From: Struthidea cinerea | Lineage: Eukaryota; Chordata; Aves; Passeriformes; Corcoracidae | Assembly: GCA_013397865.1 (NCBI GenBank) | Contig: VZTI01003364.1 | Coordinates: 1,439,870-1,503,869 of the forward strand | Direction: 5' to 3' | DNA: 64,000 nt | In this document: positions 63,376 through 64,000 of the stretch, one piece after another | How the letters are laid out: every line of letters starts with the position of its first letter | How positions within the stretch are numbered: position 1 is the stretch's first letter | Made by a program: the position numbers and the translations under genes | Notes under the pieces: model-generated | Told to the model about the DNA's origin: nothing | The model's input: the letters and a program-made list of their open reading frames with translations, nothing else | The model's database searches: none

Positions 63376-64000
63376 AGGGCGCCCACGCACAGGTAGTCTG
63401 ATTTTGCTGGTGTTGGCCAAGGATGTTTAGACTTAAGCCACACTCCACCTGGGAGGCTGCAAGGAAGGGATGGGGACTGAGGATGGGCTGGGAAAGACCA
63501 TCTTCCTACAAAGCAACCCACCAAGTCATAAAACCGAACGCTCTCTGGGATACAGTTTTTGTAATGATTTCTACAGAAGCTGTCTAAGCATGCAGAAGGG
63601 AAACATATTTCAACACCTCCCCTCTACCCGTGACTTGCAGAATATATTGACTCCCACAGCAATCACAGGGCTGGCTCTGACTGCTCTTATCCTTACTGCC
63701 CATCCTTTAACACGTGCTCTTCACACTCTGTTCCTAAATTAGGCTCCTTACACTCCTAAAACCAAAGTACACTCTTGAGCATTTATTGACAGACATGACT
63801 TTCTGAGGAAAATTCTGAATTCATATTATATCCCGTGAGAGCATCTTTGAGACCTTTTCTGTAACAGAAGCAAATCACTGAAATAGTCACTTAGTTTTGT
63901 TAATACCTACATGCTGTTAACAATTTGGGACTTAGCCCAAAATCTGTACCAAACAAATACTGAGCATTTTCAAGGAGAAAATACCTTGGGAAAGCCACCA
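63376..64000. other. DNA downstream of ODF1
   Basis: About 0.6 kb with no recognisable gene or repeat. In mammals the next gene on this side is KLF10, but no part of it is seen here. Confidence 0.65.

Noticed and set aside
1..64000. Search for CRISPR arrays, operons, riboswitches and other prokaryotic systems
   Set aside because: The window is vertebrate nuclear DNA with spliced genes and LINEs; no regularly spaced repeats or bacterial gene layout were seen.

Overview
This is vertebrate nuclear DNA, almost certainly from a bird. It is intron-rich and gene-poor, its interspersed repeats are CR1 LINE fragments with the avian 3' tail, and its two recognisable genes are UBR5 and ODF1, which as I recall are also neighbours in divergent orientation on human 8q22.3. 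There are no bacterial-type features.

Positions 1 to about 38.6 kb: the 5' part of UBR5 (HECT-type E3 ubiquitin ligase), read on the minus strand. Ten coding exons can be set to the base (20374-20418, 19815-19896, 19571-19647, 18664-18783, 15413-15602, 13515-13674, 6713-6862, 4546-4739, 391-507, 200-310). All splice phases fit and all have AG/GT borders. They encode roughly residues 21 to 436 of a protein of about 2,800 residues, including the UBA domain; the gene continues beyond position 1. The first exon, carrying the start codon, is not visible. It probably lies in the 665-base run of N (37937-38601) inside a CpG island that is the likely UBR5 promoter. Intron 1 (about 17.5 kb) contains a 1.1 kb CR1 ORF2 remnant. 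An exon-like 86-base segment in intron 2 (20231-20316) would put a stop codon into UBR5 if included.

Positions 38.6 to 60.5 kb: intergenic DNA with no protein gene I can support. It holds CR1 fragments (38955-39310, 43390-43690, perhaps 41865-41915), a probable solo LTR (59091-59374), a near-perfect 22-bp-arm hairpin (45181-45231) and a few possible regulatory motifs.

Positions 60.5 to 64 kb: ODF1 (outer dense fibre protein 1, a sperm-tail small heat shock protein, also HSPB10) on the plus strand, two exons, 178 residues. It is markedly shorter than the mammalian protein and lacks the C-terminal Cys-X-Pro repeats. An RFX-type X-box and a CRE-like site lie about 120 to 165 bp upstream of its ATG, which fits a spermatid gene. 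A further CR1 fragment (63071-63375) lies downstream.

The two genes do not form a functional unit. UBR5 is a broadly expressed nuclear ubiquitin ligase and ODF1 is a structural sperm protein; they simply share a conserved neighbourhood. I found no evidence of a new multi-gene system. The observations most worth checking are the candidate poison exon, the apparent absence of the UBR5 VLLLPL microexon, the short avian ODF1 with its spermatid-type promoter motifs, and the hairpin.
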